A stretch of DNA of 6,151 nucleotides from DATKYV01 sp035528275 (GTDB lineage: Bacteria; Acidobacteriota; Terriglobia; UBA7540), in contig DATKYV010000169.1 in the NCBI GenBank assembly GCA_035528275.1, forward strand, positions 1 through 6,151, in the 5' to 3' direction. A program made the position numbers and the translations under genes. This document shows positions 5,443 to 6,151 of this stretch, piece by piece; position 1 is the stretch's first letter; every line of letters begins with the position of its first letter. The notes beneath the pieces are model-generated. The model ran no database searches. It saw only the letters and a list, made by a program, of their open reading frames with translations, and was not told the DNA's origin.

Positions 5443-5838
5443 ATGTTTCGGCGATTTGTTTCGGGCATCGCCATCCCTTCCATCCTGATCCCTTTCGGGG
5501 CTCTCGTCGTGCTCGTTGCGCCGCCTGCGACCCAGGAAAGGATCTATCCACTGACAGTCGTGTGGTGCTTCGTGCCGGCGGTATGGGGGCTTTGGGCGAT
5601 GTTTGCCCCGGCAGGGTGGGTGCCGCAACGCTTGCCGCTTTGGGGAGCGATTCTGGGTGTGATTGCCGGGTTTTTGGGTGTGTTTGTCCTCAACCTTCCC
5701 TCTCGAATTTGGGGAGAGACTGTGCCGATCGCGTTGGGCGGCGTGGCCGTTGTCGTGATTGTATTGTTCTACTATTTTCTCTGGATGCTGGTTCGGGCCG
5801 CTTATCGGTCCCTCGGCACGCCAACGTCCGCTGGGTAG
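5443..5838 (+). CDS. Small four-helix membrane protein, third gene of the kinase operon
   Basis: The product has 131 residues and no family I can name. Four hydrophobic stretches are visible: about 7-26 (SGIAIPSILIPFGALVVLVA), 35-57, 66-86 and 95-118. Basic residues lie at the N-terminus (RR at 3-4) and just after the last helix (R118, R122). This suggests both ends are in the cytosol. There is no recognisable catalytic motif or metal-binding cluster; the only cysteine is Cys42. The gene follows the 149-residue gene by 17 bases and has a strong ribosome binding site, and it is followed by a long hairpin, so it is very likely the last gene of the operon. It might be a membrane partner or target of the kinase, but that is inference from position. 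Confidence 0.85.
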   Translation: MFRRFVSGIAIPSILIPFGALVVLVAPPATQERIYPLTVVWCFVPAVWGLWAMFAPAGWVPQRLPLWGAILGVIAGFLGVFVLNLPSRIWGETVPIALGGVAVVVIVLFYYFLWMLVRAAYRSLGTPTSAG

Positions 5839-5855
5839 AAGCCGTTGTCCGCGGG

Positions 5856-5892
5856 TGGCGGAGACATGCCGGGATTTGGCATGTCTCCGCCA
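5856..5892 (+). terminator. Perfect 15-bp hairpin after the operon, probable terminator
   Basis: TGGCGGAGACATGCC (5856-5870) is perfectly complementary to GGCATGTCTCCGCCA (5878-5892), with the 7-base loop GGGATTT. It begins 17 bases after the stop of the membrane-protein gene. There is no T-run on either side, so it is either a U-less terminator, an mRNA 3'-end stabiliser, or one copy of a dispersed palindromic repeat. Confidence 0.6.
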
Positions 5893-5962
5893 GGCGAGAT
5901 CGGCCAAGGGAATCTGGTGTCCAAACCCGTCTGCGACCCCGAAAGGTTCACGGCACCCCGCA

Positions 5963-6002
5963 GAGCCGCGTAGCGCGGATTTGAGGTTCAACTCCGCGGC
6001 TC
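5963..6002. repeat. Nested inverted repeat with two competing folds
   Basis: GAGCCGCG (5963-5970) pairs perfectly with CGCGGCTC (5995-6002). Alternatively CGCGGA (5974-5979) pairs with TCCGCG (5993-5998), extended by TTGA/TCAA (5981-5984 and 5988-5991) past one T-C mismatch, leaving a GGT loop. The two folds share the right arm and so exclude each other. A third small option is CCGCG-TAG-CGCGG near 5966-5978. Confidence 0.55.
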
Positions 6003-6026
6003 AATCGGGAATTCTGAAACAACCGC

Positions 6027-6051
6027 CGCAAAGTTACAGAACAACTTTGCG
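6027..6051. repeat. 9-bp perfect inverted repeat
   Basis: CGCAAAGTT (6027-6035) and AACTTTGCG (6043-6051) are perfect complements around the 7-base loop ACAGAAC. No T-run follows directly. It could be a second terminator, an operator upstream of the promoter at 6092-6120, or part of a dispersed repeat. Confidence 0.5.
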
Positions 6052-6091
6052 CTACCTTGCTGCCTCGCCGCCGACGGAGGGGTTTCCCGCG

Positions 6092-6120
6092 TTGACCTGG
6101 TCATTGCGATGCATTACCAT
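6092..6120 (+). promoter_or_regulatory. Possible promoter reading out of the window
   Basis: TTGACC (6092-6097) and TACCAT (6115-6120) are spaced by exactly 17 bases, matching five of six and four of six consensus positions. Transcription would start near 6127 and read into sequence beyond the window. Confidence 0.35.
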
Positions 6121-6151
6121 GGCTTGAGTGAGGACCCGACTGGAGAGATGG

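Larger units (their letters stand above)
5839..6151. other. Gene-free stretch with several hairpins and an outgoing promoter
   Basis: I see no supported gene in these 313 bases. Frames that stay open here continue other frames of the upstream genes and have no ribosome binding site. The stretch holds the hairpin at 5856-5892, a two-way foldable element at 5963-6002, a 9-bp hairpin at 6027-6051 and a promoter-like pair at 6092-6120. An ATG at 6148 preceded by GGAG is too close to the end to judge. Confidence 0.6.

Noticed and set aside
5382..5984. Open frame of 200 codons overlapping the membrane-protein gene in another frame
   Set aside because: The overlapping frame from 5443 encodes four clean hydrophobic helices with a strong ribosome binding site. 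This one gives a Cys/Arg/Gly-rich product and runs through the hairpin.
5974..6002. GGTTCAA resembling the T-loop of a tRNA
   Set aside because: The flanking bases do not form the 5-bp T-stem, and no acceptor, D or anticodon arm can be found upstream.

Overview
The window carries nine protein-coding genes, all read rightward on the + strand. No convincing gene is seen on the minus strand. The GC-rich composition, the mix of families (YfiT-like DinB protein, a large Hanks-type kinase, a three-domain DtxR regulator, a short HicAB module) and the intergenic repeats suggest a soil-type bacterium such as an Acidobacteriota member. That assignment is inference; there is no rRNA or other marker to prove it.

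Left part (1-1079): the 3' end of a DinB/YfiT-like metal-dependent transferase, then pdxT, the glutaminase subunit of PLP synthase. The 116-base gap between them holds two arrays with an 8-base period in opposite orientation. The pdxT start codon lies inside the second array. No pdxS partner is visible.

Middle part (1080-2762): a compact hicA-hicB toxin-antitoxin pair with its own extended -10 promoter, which places transcription start almost on the hicA GTG codon, so the message may be leaderless. Next come a low-molecular-weight-phosphatase-fold arsenate reductase (arsC type) and a DtxR/MntR-family metal-dependent repressor whose visible ligands look more MntR-like than DtxR-like.

Right part (2763-5838): after a promoter region comes what looks like a three-gene operon with gaps of 17 bases and strong ribosome binding sites. 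Its first gene encodes a two-helix membrane protein in which a class III nucleotide cyclase domain is followed by a complete Hanks-type Ser/Thr kinase domain. The cyclase keeps both metal-binding aspartates but appears to have lost its base-selecting and transition-state residues. It therefore looks like a pseudo-cyclase sensor fused to a live kinase, the reverse of eukaryotic receptor guanylyl cyclases. The second gene encodes an unrecognised soluble helical protein of 149 residues and the third a four-helix membrane protein of 131 residues. Together they are the best candidate here for an undescribed signalling module.

The operon ends at a perfect 15-bp hairpin. The last 313 bases (5839-6151) hold no supported gene, but contain two more hairpins and a plausible promoter reading out of the window.
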